A stretch of 64,000 nt of DNA from NCBI GenBank assembly GCA_001768235.1, contig MENK01000027.1, positions 1 to 64,000 on the forward strand, written 5' to 3'. Position numbers and translations under genes: made by a program. The notes beneath the pieces are model-generated. The model was not told where the DNA came from. It was given only the letters and a program-made list of their open reading frames with translations, and did no database searches. Positions 42,046 through 51,205 of the stretch are shown piece after piece. The DNA comes from Bacteroidetes bacterium GWB2_32_14. GTDB taxonomy: Bacteria; Bacteroidota; Bacteroidia; Bacteroidales; UBA12077. The first letter of the stretch is position 1. The number at the start of each line of letters is the position of its first letter.

Positions 42046-42920
42046 GCGACAGTTTTAAATTTTTTAATTGCTTCAATTGTTGCTCTTCTTCCTTCTTCAA
42101 TTAATTTCTCTGATTTATAGAAATCATAAGTTCCAAAAGAATCTTTTGAAATATTTATTAAAATATCAGGTTGATATTTTTCTAATGTCATTAAGGATAT
42201 TTGGTTGAGCATTAAACCCGTTGTTTTATTTAATAAATTAAAATATCCGATTTTATCTGAGTCATTTTGGGGAATAAAATAATCGAGTTTATTTATGACA
42301 GAATTTATATACTTAGAATATTTTTTTTCTTCTTGATTATTATCCTCCGGTATTTGATTGGTAATATTTGGAATACGTGAGTTTACATCAACTACCACTA
42401 AAATATCGCCGTCGAACCTTTCCGCCCTGTTAATTGGAATAGGATTTATAACACCTCCATCTACTATATAGTAACCATCTTTAATTAAGGGTGTAAATAC
42501 CGTTGGTATTGATATGGATGCCCTTATAGCATAATATAAACTACCCCTGTTAAAAACAAGTTCTTTATCATTACTTATATCGGTAGCAACAGCAACAAAA
42601 GGGACAGGTAAATCTTCAATATTTCTATCAGGAATCATTTTTTTCATTTCTCTTAATATTTTATCTCCTTTTATAATGCCATTCCTGCTAAATGTAAAAT
42701 CAATGAGATTAAAAACATCCATTTTATCCAAAGAACACATCCATTCTTTATAAACATCAAGTTTCCCGGTTGCATATATTCCTCCAACTAAAGCGCCCAT
42801 GGATGTTCCCGCAATTGATTTAATCTCGAAACCTTGTTTTTCAAGTTCCTCAATAACTCCAATATGTGCAACACCTCGTGCGCCACCACTTGACAATACT
42901 AATGAAATTTGTTTTTTCAT
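42042..42920 (-). CDS. Patatin-like phospholipase
   Basis: LSSGGARGVAHIGVIEEL, GTSMGALVGG, VDGGVINPIPI; start taken at MKKQISLVLSSGG rather than the longer tracked ORF. Confidence 0.93.
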   Translation of the reverse strand: MKKQISLVLSSGGARGVAHIGVIEELEKQGFEIKSIAGTSMGALVGGIYATGKLDVYKEWMCSLDKMDVFNLIDFTFSRNGIIKGDKILREMKKMIPDRNIEDLPVPFVAVATDISNDKELVFNRGSLYYAIRASISIPTVFTPLIKDGYYIVDGGVINPIPINRAERFDGDILVVVDVNSRIPNITNQIPEDNNQEEKKYSKYINSVINKLDYFIPQNDSDKIGYFNLLNKTTGLMLNQISLMTLEKYQPDILINISKDSFGTYDFYKSEKLIEEGRRATIEAIKKFKTVA

Positions 42921-43008
42921 ATTCGTTAAGATTAAAGCTTGGGGAGAAATTGATTTTAGATTACCCGGAAAAACAAAATCGATCAGTATACTCCCCAAAG
43001 CTTACTTT

Positions 43009-43746
43009 TTACTGTTTTAATTTTCTAACAGTAAATTCTTCATCCGCTAACCCGGTATCGTATTTAACATCATTCATAATCATTTTGGTTTTATGATTCT
43101 TTTTTAAATCAGTCATTTCAATTTCTGAAGGGTTCCAGTAATTACCGATTTTATTAAAAGTATATTTTGCAACCTTAACTTTATTATTAGCCTTGTTATA
43201 ATACTCTAATAATTCAGGATAAAAATTTGTTTTATGAACCTTCATTATAATTTTTGAATAATCTGATTTTAGAGATAAGGGAATTAATTCTAAAACATAT
43301 ACGTTTCCTTCTGTATTCAGCAGTTTTGGAGTATATTTTTCCGAATATGGTTTTGATTCCATATCATCATAAGAAAAATCGGTACCGGCAAAATTTTGGT
43401 TTTTAGCGCTTGATGCAATCCTTCTTTCTTTTCCAAATGCAGGTAAATACAAATACATAACATCTTCGGGCAAAGATAAAACTGCTATGCCTGCCTGAGA
43501 CGATGGCGAGGTAAAACGAAACATTCGTTTATCTATTCCCTTTTGTTGTGTTGTTGCTTCCCGAATTTCTTCATTCCCCGATTTATCAATTAAAATCATT
43601 TTATTATTTCCAGACATATCTTTGGCTGAAAACAGGACATTGTCCACATTCTTTAAAATGGTGTTTGCATCTTGTGCATTTGCTGAAAGTAACCCTGCAA
43701 ATATGAATAATGCACTCATGATTGTTTGAATTTCTAATTTTCTCAT
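43009..43746 (-). CDS. Outer-membrane lipoprotein-sorting protein-like (LolA-like)
   Basis: Signal peptide; MYLYLPAFGKERRIASSAKNQNFAGTDFSYDDME characteristic of RND-associated LolA-like family. Confidence 0.88.
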   Translation of the reverse strand: MRKLEIQTIMSALFIFAGLLSANAQDANTILKNVDNVLFSAKDMSGNNKMILIDKSGNEEIREATTQQKGIDKRMFRFTSPSSQAGIAVLSLPEDVMYLYLPAFGKERRIASSAKNQNFAGTDFSYDDMESKPYSEKYTPKLLNTEGNVYVLELIPLSLKSDYSKIIMKVHKTNFYPELLEYYNKANNKVKVAKYTFNKIGNYWNPSEIEMTDLKKNHKTKMIMNDVKYDTGLADEEFTVRKLKQ

Positions 43747-43765
43747 AGTTTTACTTTTTTAATAA

Positions 43766-46027
43766 TTAATTTGTTAATGACTTTATTTTAATTCTCCTGC
43801 TTATTAAATTTATTACAACAGGCATAAGAGTTAGAGTTGCTATGCCAGAACTTATCATGGTAACAGCAATTAACAACCCGAATCTTTGTAGTGGAACCAA
43901 GTTTGAAAATAATAATACCAAAAACCCTAATGAAACAGATAAAACATTAATAACTATTGCCCTGCCACTAATTTTAATACTTTCTTCCAGTGCCGACTGA
44001 ACATTATTTGTTTTTTTATAATCTTCTTCAAAATGAGTTATCAGGTGTATTGCATAATCAATTCCTATTCCTACCGAAATACTTCCTACTAAAACTGTTG
44101 CAATATCAAGAGGTATTCCCGTAAAGCCCATAAATCCAAACAGGAGAATTAAAGTGGCGCTAATAGGAACTATTGCAAAAAATCCTTTAAGAGGTGATTT
44201 AAGCAATCCGGCAACGATAATAAAAACAAGAATAATTGACAGAATAAGACTATACATCTGGCTTTTTACAATACTTTGATTTAAACGTTCGTATAAAGAA
44301 GGTATTCCTGTAACTTCCATTTTGCATTCGTCGCTTTGATTTTCATTGATAAATTGTTCCAAATCATTTGAAAATTTCGATAGAGCTTCGTTATCTGTAG
44401 TAGATATATTCCCCTGAATTAGTCCTTCATCAAGGTCAGAGCTAACAAGTTGCTCCATAATATCCTGCCCATCTAACAAAAACCATAATTGTTGAATTTT
44501 TTCTTCTGATTCGGGAATCGTTTTTCCTTCTCCCATTATATTATTCATTTCCTTTATTAAATCAGCAACTGATTGAGTTTGCTTCATATATTCATTTTGT
44601 TCCATGAAAATTTGCACTTTATTCATGGTATTTAATACCTCCGGGCTTTGAACATTGCCTTTAACTGTAACATATACAGGTAAGCTGCCGGAAAATTTGT
44701 CTTGTAATAGCTTTTCGGTTTTTCGTATTGTACTTTCTTCTTTAAAATAATCAATCATATCAACTCTTCGTTCAACCTTAAATATTCCAATTACACAAAT
44801 AATTAAAATAATGGACCATATTGTAAAGGAGTATTTGGGATGCTTAAAAATGATTATTGATAGTTGTTTAAGAAAATTATTAAGTATTGTTGATTTATCA
44901 GATCGCGCCTTATCCATATTTGTATTACTTTTTGATTGGGACATAGCAATTAAAGCTGGAACAAATGTTACAGACAACACTAATGAGAAAAACACACCAA
45001 GCGCCGTGAATACTCCAAAGTCACGAATCAGGGTCAGGTACGAGCCAAAAATAAAGGATAGAAATCCAACCATTGTGGTTATTGATGCTAGAAAAACCGG
45101 AATAATAATATAAGCAACTGCTTTAAGCAATGCTTTTTTAGTATCCTGATCTTTTTCTTCATTAATTCTATTAATTACATGAATGGTATAAGCACTTCCA
45201 ACAGCTAACAATATGACAGGAATAATACTTGTAATAAGGGTTATCTCGAATTTTAATATACTCATAATTCCAATTGTCCATATTGAAGCAATTATGACTG
45301 TTGATAATGGCAGAATGACCCCTCTTGTTGTTTTAAAACTTAATAGTAAAATAAAAGCTATTAAAATAAAAGCCGATAGGCCCAACCAGATCATATCATG
45401 ACTTATTATATTCCCAATTTCAAATATCATAAAAGGAATTCCTCCATAATATATTTTTTCGGGCATATTTATTTCTGTAACCATTTCTTTTATTTGATTG
45501 GTAATGGTCGATTTATCGCTTACAGCACTATTAATTTTTGCAATAATTAAGGTTGTTGTGGCATCTTCAGAAATTAAAGACCCTCTGTACATTTCCTTAG
45601 AAAGAATGTATTGCTTGAGACTATCAAGTTCTTCATTTGTTTCAGGTAAATCGTATGCATCAATTAATTTCCCAATTTCAATTCCCCAATCACTGCCTTT
45701 AATATCTATTACATCAATTAAGCTTGTCACTGTCCCAACACCTTCAAGCGTTTTTATCGAATCGGTTAATTGCTTAATATGTTCTAATACATCTTTTTGA
45801 AAAATATTATCGGATTGAATTGCAATTAATGCCATATCGTTCCCTCCATATTTCTTTCCAACATTATTGAAAAGGACTGCTACATTATCATCTTCAGGGA
45901 GGTAACTCATTATATCAGAATTAAACTTGATATCTTTTATAAAATACCCTAGAACTAACGTTATCAACAAAGTGATGATAACTATTAGTATTCTAAATTT
46001 AACTATTGCTTCTGCTAATTTTTTCAT
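43766..46027 (-). CDS. MMPL/RND family transporter
   Basis: 753 aa, duplicated 6-TM architecture, NSDIMSYLPEDDNVAVLF, SVGIGIDYAIHLITHFEED. Confidence 0.93.
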   Translation of the reverse strand: MKKLAEAIVKFRILIVIITLLITLVLGYFIKDIKFNSDIMSYLPEDDNVAVLFNNVGKKYGGNDMALIAIQSDNIFQKDVLEHIKQLTDSIKTLEGVGTVTSLIDVIDIKGSDWGIEIGKLIDAYDLPETNEELDSLKQYILSKEMYRGSLISEDATTTLIIAKINSAVSDKSTITNQIKEMVTEINMPEKIYYGGIPFMIFEIGNIISHDMIWLGLSAFILIAFILLLSFKTTRGVILPLSTVIIASIWTIGIMSILKFEITLITSIIPVILLAVGSAYTIHVINRINEEKDQDTKKALLKAVAYIIIPVFLASITTMVGFLSFIFGSYLTLIRDFGVFTALGVFFSLVLSVTFVPALIAMSQSKSNTNMDKARSDKSTILNNFLKQLSIIIFKHPKYSFTIWSIILIICVIGIFKVERRVDMIDYFKEESTIRKTEKLLQDKFSGSLPVYVTVKGNVQSPEVLNTMNKVQIFMEQNEYMKQTQSVADLIKEMNNIMGEGKTIPESEEKIQQLWFLLDGQDIMEQLVSSDLDEGLIQGNISTTDNEALSKFSNDLEQFINENQSDECKMEVTGIPSLYERLNQSIVKSQMYSLILSIILVFIIVAGLLKSPLKGFFAIVPISATLILLFGFMGFTGIPLDIATVLVGSISVGIGIDYAIHLITHFEEDYKKTNNVQSALEESIKISGRAIVINVLSVSLGFLVLLFSNLVPLQRFGLLIAVTMISSGIATLTLMPVVINLISRRIKIKSLTN

Positions 46028-46085
46028 AATTCATTTTGTTTTTTTAGACTGTTTTTGTTTTTTGGTCATACAAGGATAAAATTTT

Positions 46086-46691
46086 TTAATTAAACCTTTT
46101 ATCTGTGGCAAAATTCTCCGGATATTTTGCATTTACATTTTTGTACATTTTATTTATTTCTGTCATTGTTGTTAGTATATTATTTGTTTCAGTAATTACA
46201 CCCTTGATACCCAATTCTTTCTTCTTATAGTCAATATAACCAATTACAATCGGGACATTTGCTTTCTCAGCCATATAATAAAATCCTTTTTTCCAATGAG
46301 TAGTTTTTGCCAATTGACCTTCGGGGGATAATACAATATGTATTTCTTTGCTATTATTAAATAATTCAGCAACCTGATTAATATATTCCTTGTTTTTATA
46401 CACCGGCATAGAACCAAAAGCTTTAAAAAAGTATTTCATAGGAAATTTAAAGAATTCCTTTTTTGATAAAAATTTATAATTAATTCCTGTATTCATTAGA
46501 TAAAGCTTACCATATAAACCATCCCAATAACTTGTATGTGGGGCAAAAATAACAATGCTCTTTTTTACATCAGGAAATTCACCTTTAATTTCCCAACCAA
46601 GCAGGTCTAATAAATATTCAGATAATCCTTTCATTCCTGTTTTATTTATTTTTTTATCAAAAAAGGGAACCCGGTTCTTTAGAAATTTCAT
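46086..46691 (-). CDS. PlsC-like lysophospholipid/1-acylglycerol-3-phosphate acyltransferase family
   Basis: APHTSYWDGLYGK (HxxxxD-type) and LSPEGQLAKT; start could also be Met at 46634. Confidence 0.85.
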   Translation of the reverse strand: MKFLKNRVPFFDKKINKTGMKGLSEYLLDLLGWEIKGEFPDVKKSIVIFAPHTSYWDGLYGKLYLMNTGINYKFLSKKEFFKFPMKYFFKAFGSMPVYKNKEYINQVAELFNNSKEIHIVLSPEGQLAKTTHWKKGFYYMAEKANVPIVIGYIDYKKKELGIKGVITETNNILTTMTEINKMYKNVNAKYPENFATDKRFN

Positions 46692-47580
46692 ATAAAATAA
46701 TCCTGTCTGTAATTCCGGGGAAATTTTTATGTAACCATACTACAAGTTTTCCTTGTTGAGTTAAAATTAAATCGCGTTCTCTTTTTAAAGTTGCTTTGGC
46801 AATAATTTGAGCTACCCTTTCAGCGGTCATCATTCCTTCTTCATTTCTTGGTGATTCTTTTTGCGGCATCCCCAGTTTGTTTAATGCTACATTCCTAATA
46901 TTTGATGAGGTAAATCCAGGATGTACCACCAATACATTCAGTCCCTTTTTTATATTTTCTAATCGTAAAGTATTTAAAAAACCAACCATTGCATGTTTTG
47001 ATGCACTGTATCCTGTTCTTCCGGGCAAGGGTGTTAGTCCTGAAATTGATGAAATACCAATTACAGTTCCTTTTTGTTTTAACAAAAAAGGCAATGCAAA
47101 TTTTGTACAGTAAACGGCACCGTAAAAATTTGTATCCATTAGTTCTTTTATTACAGATAAATCTAAATCTTCGAAAATAGCTCTCATTGATATGCCTGCA
47201 TTATTAATTAAAACATCTATTTTCCTATGTTTTTCTATTGTTTTATAAATCAGGTTTTTACAATCTCCAATATTCTTAACATCGGTTTTCACAGAAAAGG
47301 CTTCTCCTCCTTGCATTTTGATTTCATTTTCGATTTTATTTAGTTCATTAATTCTACGAGCAGCAAGAACAACTTTAGCTCCGTTAGCAGCAAATTCAAA
47401 TGCACATGCTTTACCTATGCCTGATGATGCCCCTGTTATAATAATAACCTTATCAACGAATTTATTTGTTTTCGTAATTATAGTTTCACGTTTTCTTATT
47501 TTAGGCATCGGGATATTGTATTTCTTTAATAAATCTTTATTAATATTTGTATTATTAAAAAGTTCTTTGAATTTATTCAT
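46657..47580 (-). CDS. Short-chain dehydrogenase/reductase
   Basis: IITGASSGIGKACAFEFA, NNAGIS, GYSASKHAMVGF; ATGAATAA overlap with preceding stop supports start at 47580 (tracked ORF extends to 47628). Confidence 0.92.
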   Translation of the reverse strand: MNKFKELFNNTNINKDLLKKYNIPMPKIRKRETIITKTNKFVDKVIIITGASSGIGKACAFEFAANGAKVVLAARRINELNKIENEIKMQGGEAFSVKTDVKNIGDCKNLIYKTIEKHRKIDVLINNAGISMRAIFEDLDLSVIKELMDTNFYGAVYCTKFALPFLLKQKGTVIGISSISGLTPLPGRTGYSASKHAMVGFLNTLRLENIKKGLNVLVVHPGFTSSNIRNVALNKLGMPQKESPRNEEGMMTAERVAQIIAKATLKRERDLILTQQGKLVVWLHKNFPGITDRIILYEISKEPGSLF

Positions 47581-48700
47581 TGCAGTATTTTTTATAACAT
47601 CGTACTCTTTTATTCTGTCTGTATTCAAACTTATTCCAAAGATTTTTTACCTTATTATTATTTTCCAGTTCACGGGTTGATTCAAGATTCGTAATTCCAT
47701 TTTTAATAAACGCACTCATGATTTCGTTAAAAATTAACCCATTAACACCTTTGTTCTGATACTCTTTTTGAATAGCTATAAGTAATGTATCAACGGTATC
47801 ATTTTTCCGCAAAGCATACATAATACGTAAAATACCAAAAGGGAATAATTCTCCCTTTATTTTTTGTTTTGCTTTCGAAAGAGACGGGATTGTTATTCCA
47901 AAACCAACTACTTTGTTAGTTGAATTTAAAACGATTGATACAAATTCGGGTTTTAGAATTGCTATAAATTGTTTCTTGAGTTGTTCAATTTGTTCCTTTG
48001 TTAATTCAGAAAAAGCATAAATATCAGCATATTCAATATTTAAAAGTTTAAATATATCGTCTGCATATTTTAGTAAATCCTCTTTCTTCTTCAGAATAGC
48101 ACTATGTAATTTATATCGTTTTTTAATTGAATCTGCTCCTTGTATAAATTTCTCAGGTACAGATTTTGGAACCTTAACATTATATTCAACCCAATCAATC
48201 TCTTTTTTATATCCCAGCTTTTCAATTAATGTTGAATAATAAGGGAAATTGTAGTGAGCAAAAGATGTAGGCATTTCGTTAAAACCTTCTATTAAAATTC
48301 CCGAAGGATCGAAAGATGAAAATCCCAATGGGCCATGTATATATTCCATCTGTTCATTTATTGCCCACTTTTCGACTGTTTGCAGTAATATTTTTAATAC
48401 TTCTTCATCATCAATAAAATCAAGCCACCCAAATCGTGCATATTTAATATTATTTTTTTTATTATACTTGTTATTAATGATTCCTGCCACTCGTCCAACA
48501 ATTACTCCATTCTTGGTTGCTAACCAATATCTAGCTCTACAAAATTCAAAAGCAGGGTTTTTGTCAAAAGATAACGTTTGTAATTCATTGGTATGAATGG
48601 CCGGAATGTAATAATTGTTTCCTAAATACAATTTGTCAGGAAATTTTATAAATTCTATAATTTCTTTTTTAGATGATATTTCTTTAATTACCAAACTCAT
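47573..48700 (-). CDS. GNAT-fold putative N-acyltransferase
   Basis: RARYWLATKNGVIVGRVAGIINNKY, IHGPLGFSSFDPSGILIEGF, IAIQKEYQNKGVNGLIFNEIM. Confidence 0.75.
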   Translation of the reverse strand: MSLVIKEISSKKEIIEFIKFPDKLYLGNNYYIPAIHTNELQTLSFDKNPAFEFCRARYWLATKNGVIVGRVAGIINNKYNKKNNIKYARFGWLDFIDDEEVLKILLQTVEKWAINEQMEYIHGPLGFSSFDPSGILIEGFNEMPTSFAHYNFPYYSTLIEKLGYKKEIDWVEYNVKVPKSVPEKFIQGADSIKKRYKLHSAILKKKEDLLKYADDIFKLLNIEYADIYAFSELTKEQIEQLKKQFIAILKPEFVSIVLNSTNKVVGFGITIPSLSKAKQKIKGELFPFGILRIMYALRKNDTVDTLLIAIQKEYQNKGVNGLIFNEIMSAFIKNGITNLESTRELENNNKVKNLWNKFEYRQNKRVRCYKKYCNE

Positions 48701-48844
48701 AACATCATATTAATTAATCTATTATTCTTTTTATAAAAAAATTGTTTTTGATTATCTGTTGATGAAGATAATGTGAAATTGAATTCATGCATATGTTCGT
48801 TTTATACTATTTATGTTTTTCCGTCTATATCAGGCAAAAAAAAA

Positions 48845-49426
48845 TTATTTTGATAATCCTTTTGTTAGAATTTCTGATAAATTATCAAAATAAGGTGAAT
48901 ATTTCTTGTATTTATTCTGTAGAAAAAATGGTATTTCAAGTCCTTTTAATACCATAATAACTACATCAATTAAAATATCAATATCTTCAATGGCTTTAAA
49001 ATCCCCTCTTTCAATACCTTGATTAACTATTTTTCTAATATTATTTTTTTCCCATATATCTAAACCTGTTCGCAAATCGTCAATAAAATCAAAATGTTCA
49101 AAAAAATCTGCTTTAATTGTTTCGTGGTAGTTTGCGGCACTATGTAAAATTTCCATTCTTTTAATAAAATATTTTTTTATTTTTTCGGTTGCTTTTAATT
49201 TATCATCATTAACAATAATTGATAAATTACTTTGGAGATTATATATTTCCCTTGAAACTACTTCTTTAAACAACTCTTCTTTACTCGTAAAATGATAATA
49301 TAATGAACCTTTTGCTTTTCTGGCTATTTTAGCAATTTCATCCATAGAAGTTTTATGAAATCCAAATTGGCTGAATAATTTTTCAGCTACTGTTAAAATC
49401 TTATCTTTTGTATCATCTATTCCCAT
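48845..49426 (-). CDS. TetR/AcrR family transcriptional regulator
   Basis: ILTVAEKLFSQFGFHKTSMDEIAKIARKAKGSLYYHFTSKEELF; start at MGIDDTKDK since the longer ORF starts within a TATATTTG box. Confidence 0.93.
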   Translation of the reverse strand: MGIDDTKDKILTVAEKLFSQFGFHKTSMDEIAKIARKAKGSLYYHFTSKEELFKEVVSREIYNLQSNLSIIVNDDKLKATEKIKKYFIKRMEILHSAANYHETIKADFFEHFDFIDDLRTGLDIWEKNNIRKIVNQGIERGDFKAIEDIDILIDVVIMVLKGLEIPFFLQNKYKKYSPYFDNLSEILTKGLSK

Positions 49427-49598
49427 AATAACAAAACTGACTAAAATCGTTTCAGAGTACAAATATAATATTAATTTATAAAAAGCATCATATTTTTTAA
49501 AATAAATTTCGATATTTAATTAATTCCCTTATACGCTTAAACCCCGAAACAACACTATTTGTTGGTTTACAGAACATTATTTTCGCAATAGATATGGC

Positions 49599-49637
49599 AA
49601 AAAAAGAACCCTTACAGATATTTAGTCTGCAAGGGTT
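49599..49637 (-). terminator. Rho-independent terminator of CAT tRNA (minus strand)
   Basis: Minus strand AACCCTTGCAGA CTAAATA TCTGTAAGGGTT C TTTTTTT (one G.U). Confidence 0.85.
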
Positions 49638-49651
49638 TGCTTTTGTGCCTG

Positions 49652-49725
49652 TGGGCCCACCTGGGCTCGAACCAGGGACCCTCTGATTATGAGTCAGATG
49701 CTCTAACCAGCTGAGCTATGGGCCC
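49652..49725 (-). tRNA. tRNA with CAT anticodon (Met elongator or Ile2)
   Basis: Minus strand GGGCCCATAGCTCAGCTGGTTAGAGC...TCTGA CTCATAA TCAGA...CCTGGTTCGAGCCCAGGTGGGCCCA. Confidence 0.93.
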
Positions 49726-49862
49726 GAATTTTTCCGTTTGCTGAGCCCTGCCTGCCGGCATATGGACCCTATCTTTATCTCTCGATAAAATTCGGATTGC
49801 AATATTAATTATTTGTTGTCAATTACGCAATAATTTTAAAGATAATTGTTTCGAAAATTAAA

Positions 49863-50618
49863 TTATTTTGCTTCTAGCTTTTGTAATGTCCTTAAAATAA
49901 GCTCAATTACATGATGAACGTTTTGCTCAAATATTTCAATTATCTCCTCCCAGGTAACCGGTTCTTCATCCGTTTTCCAGCAATCATAATCGGTACTCAT
50001 AGCAATGGCAGCATACGGAATTCCTATCTCGTTTGCCAGAATGGCTTCAGGTGCAGTTGACATATTAATTACATCGGCACCCCACGAACGAAACATATTC
50101 GATTCTGCCCGGGTCGAAAAACGTGGCCCCTCAATTGTAACCACTGTTCCCTGTTTATGAAATTTTAAATTCAGTTCGGTTGCCGAGAGGATTAAAAAAT
50201 TCCTGAGTTGTTTGTTAAATGGATCGGCTACAACTGTATGTTTCATATCTCCATTTTCAAACTCTTCGAAAAAACTCACTTTTCGATGCCGGGTAAAATC
50301 GATAAACTGATCGGGTATTACCAAATCGCCACGGTTAATCTCCTGGCGAAGGCTGCCACAAGCAGTAGTTGCAAGAATATATTCACATCCCTGTTCCTTC
50401 AGTGCCCAAATATTGGCCCTGTTATTTACCTGTGTTGGAGGAATTGTATGTTTTTTCCCATGACGCGATAATATAACCACATCCATATTTCCTATTTTAC
50501 CTGTTGTTAGTTCCGATGAGGGTTCTCCAAAAGGAGTTTTCACTTTTATTATTTGGGGTAATTTTAATATGTCAGGATTTTCAAGGCCCGAACCACCAAT
50601 AATTGCTACTTTAGTCAT
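49863..50618 (-). CDS. mtnP: S-methyl-5'-thioadenosine phosphorylase
   Basis: AIIGGSGLENP, LSRHGKKHTIPPTQVNNRANIWALK, EGPRFSTRAESNMFRSWGADVINMS. Confidence 0.93.
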   Translation of the reverse strand: MTKVAIIGGSGLENPDILKLPQIIKVKTPFGEPSSELTTGKIGNMDVVILSRHGKKHTIPPTQVNNRANIWALKEQGCEYILATTACGSLRQEINRGDLVIPDQFIDFTRHRKVSFFEEFENGDMKHTVVADPFNKQLRNFLILSATELNLKFHKQGTVVTIEGPRFSTRAESNMFRSWGADVINMSTAPEAILANEIGIPYAAIAMSTDYDCWKTDEEPVTWEEIIEIFEQNVHHVIELILRTLQKLEAK

Positions 50619-50620
50619 AT

Positions 50621-51205
50621 TTAAAAATATTTATGTAATTCGTTGTATGCATCGTTCAGCGTTATTCCATACGAAATAATTCCTTCAGGATGTCCTCCCA
50701 TAATGATTACTCCATGTGATTTACCTGCGTACCTTGATATTTCAGAAGCCATCCCGGGAGTTCCAAATTCTGCATCTTTATTTGTTGTTGGGAGTTTATG
50801 AATATATCGTTTCCACATTTCTTGGTTGTGAACATGTATAACTCCATTCACATTCAGATTGATTTTATATATTGCAGCATGGCTCAACGATTCTGATGAT
50901 GCTTTGGTTAACCCGACACAATGAACCCTGTTTTCTTTAATATTGAATGCTTCAACTAAAGCATAATGCTCTTTTGAAAGATTTTTTAAATTCCCGGTTT
51001 CAGAACCGGAAATAATAAAATTGTGTTTATCGTAACGCATACTTATATTTCCAAAACCAATACCATCGGGATATGCACCAATTAATCCCGATTCAAAAAG
51101 TTCCTGGCGATAAAAATTAAGAGCTGAAAAATCAGTGTCATTGAAATCAAAAGATTTTTTCTCCCAATTCAGGTTAAACTTTATATATCCTTCATCAACT
51201 CTCAT
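50621..51205 (-). CDS. Class II aldolase/adducin family protein
   Basis: GFGNISMRYD, NVNGVIHVHNQEMW, GGHPEGIISYG metal-site pattern; in operon with mtnA/mtnP. Confidence 0.88.
   Translation of the reverse strand: MRVDEGYIKFNLNWEKKSFDFNDTDFSALNFYRQELFESGLIGAYPDGIGFGNISMRYDKHNFIISGSETGNLKNLSKEHYALVEAFNIKENRVHCVGLTKASSESLSHAAIYKINLNVNGVIHVHNQEMWKRYIHKLPTTNKDAEFGTPGMASEISRYAGKSHGVIIMGGHPEGIISYGITLNDAYNELHKYF

Noticed and set aside
47318-47680. 120-aa plus-strand ORF with hydrophobic sequence
   Set aside because: Antisense to the SDR and GNAT genes; hydrophobicity arises from reverse complement of Lys/Asn/Ile-rich codons.
39978-49426. Interpretation as an aryl polyene or polyketide cluster
   Set aside because: No ketosynthase, ACP, dehydratase or ammonia-lyase genes are present in the block; only the pump/LolA-like/acyltransferase/GT2 parts are shared.
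49500-49651. Possible att site next to the CAT tRNA
   Set aside because: I could not find a direct repeat of the tRNA 3' end at the far side and there is no integrase; the hairpin here is explained as the tRNA terminator.
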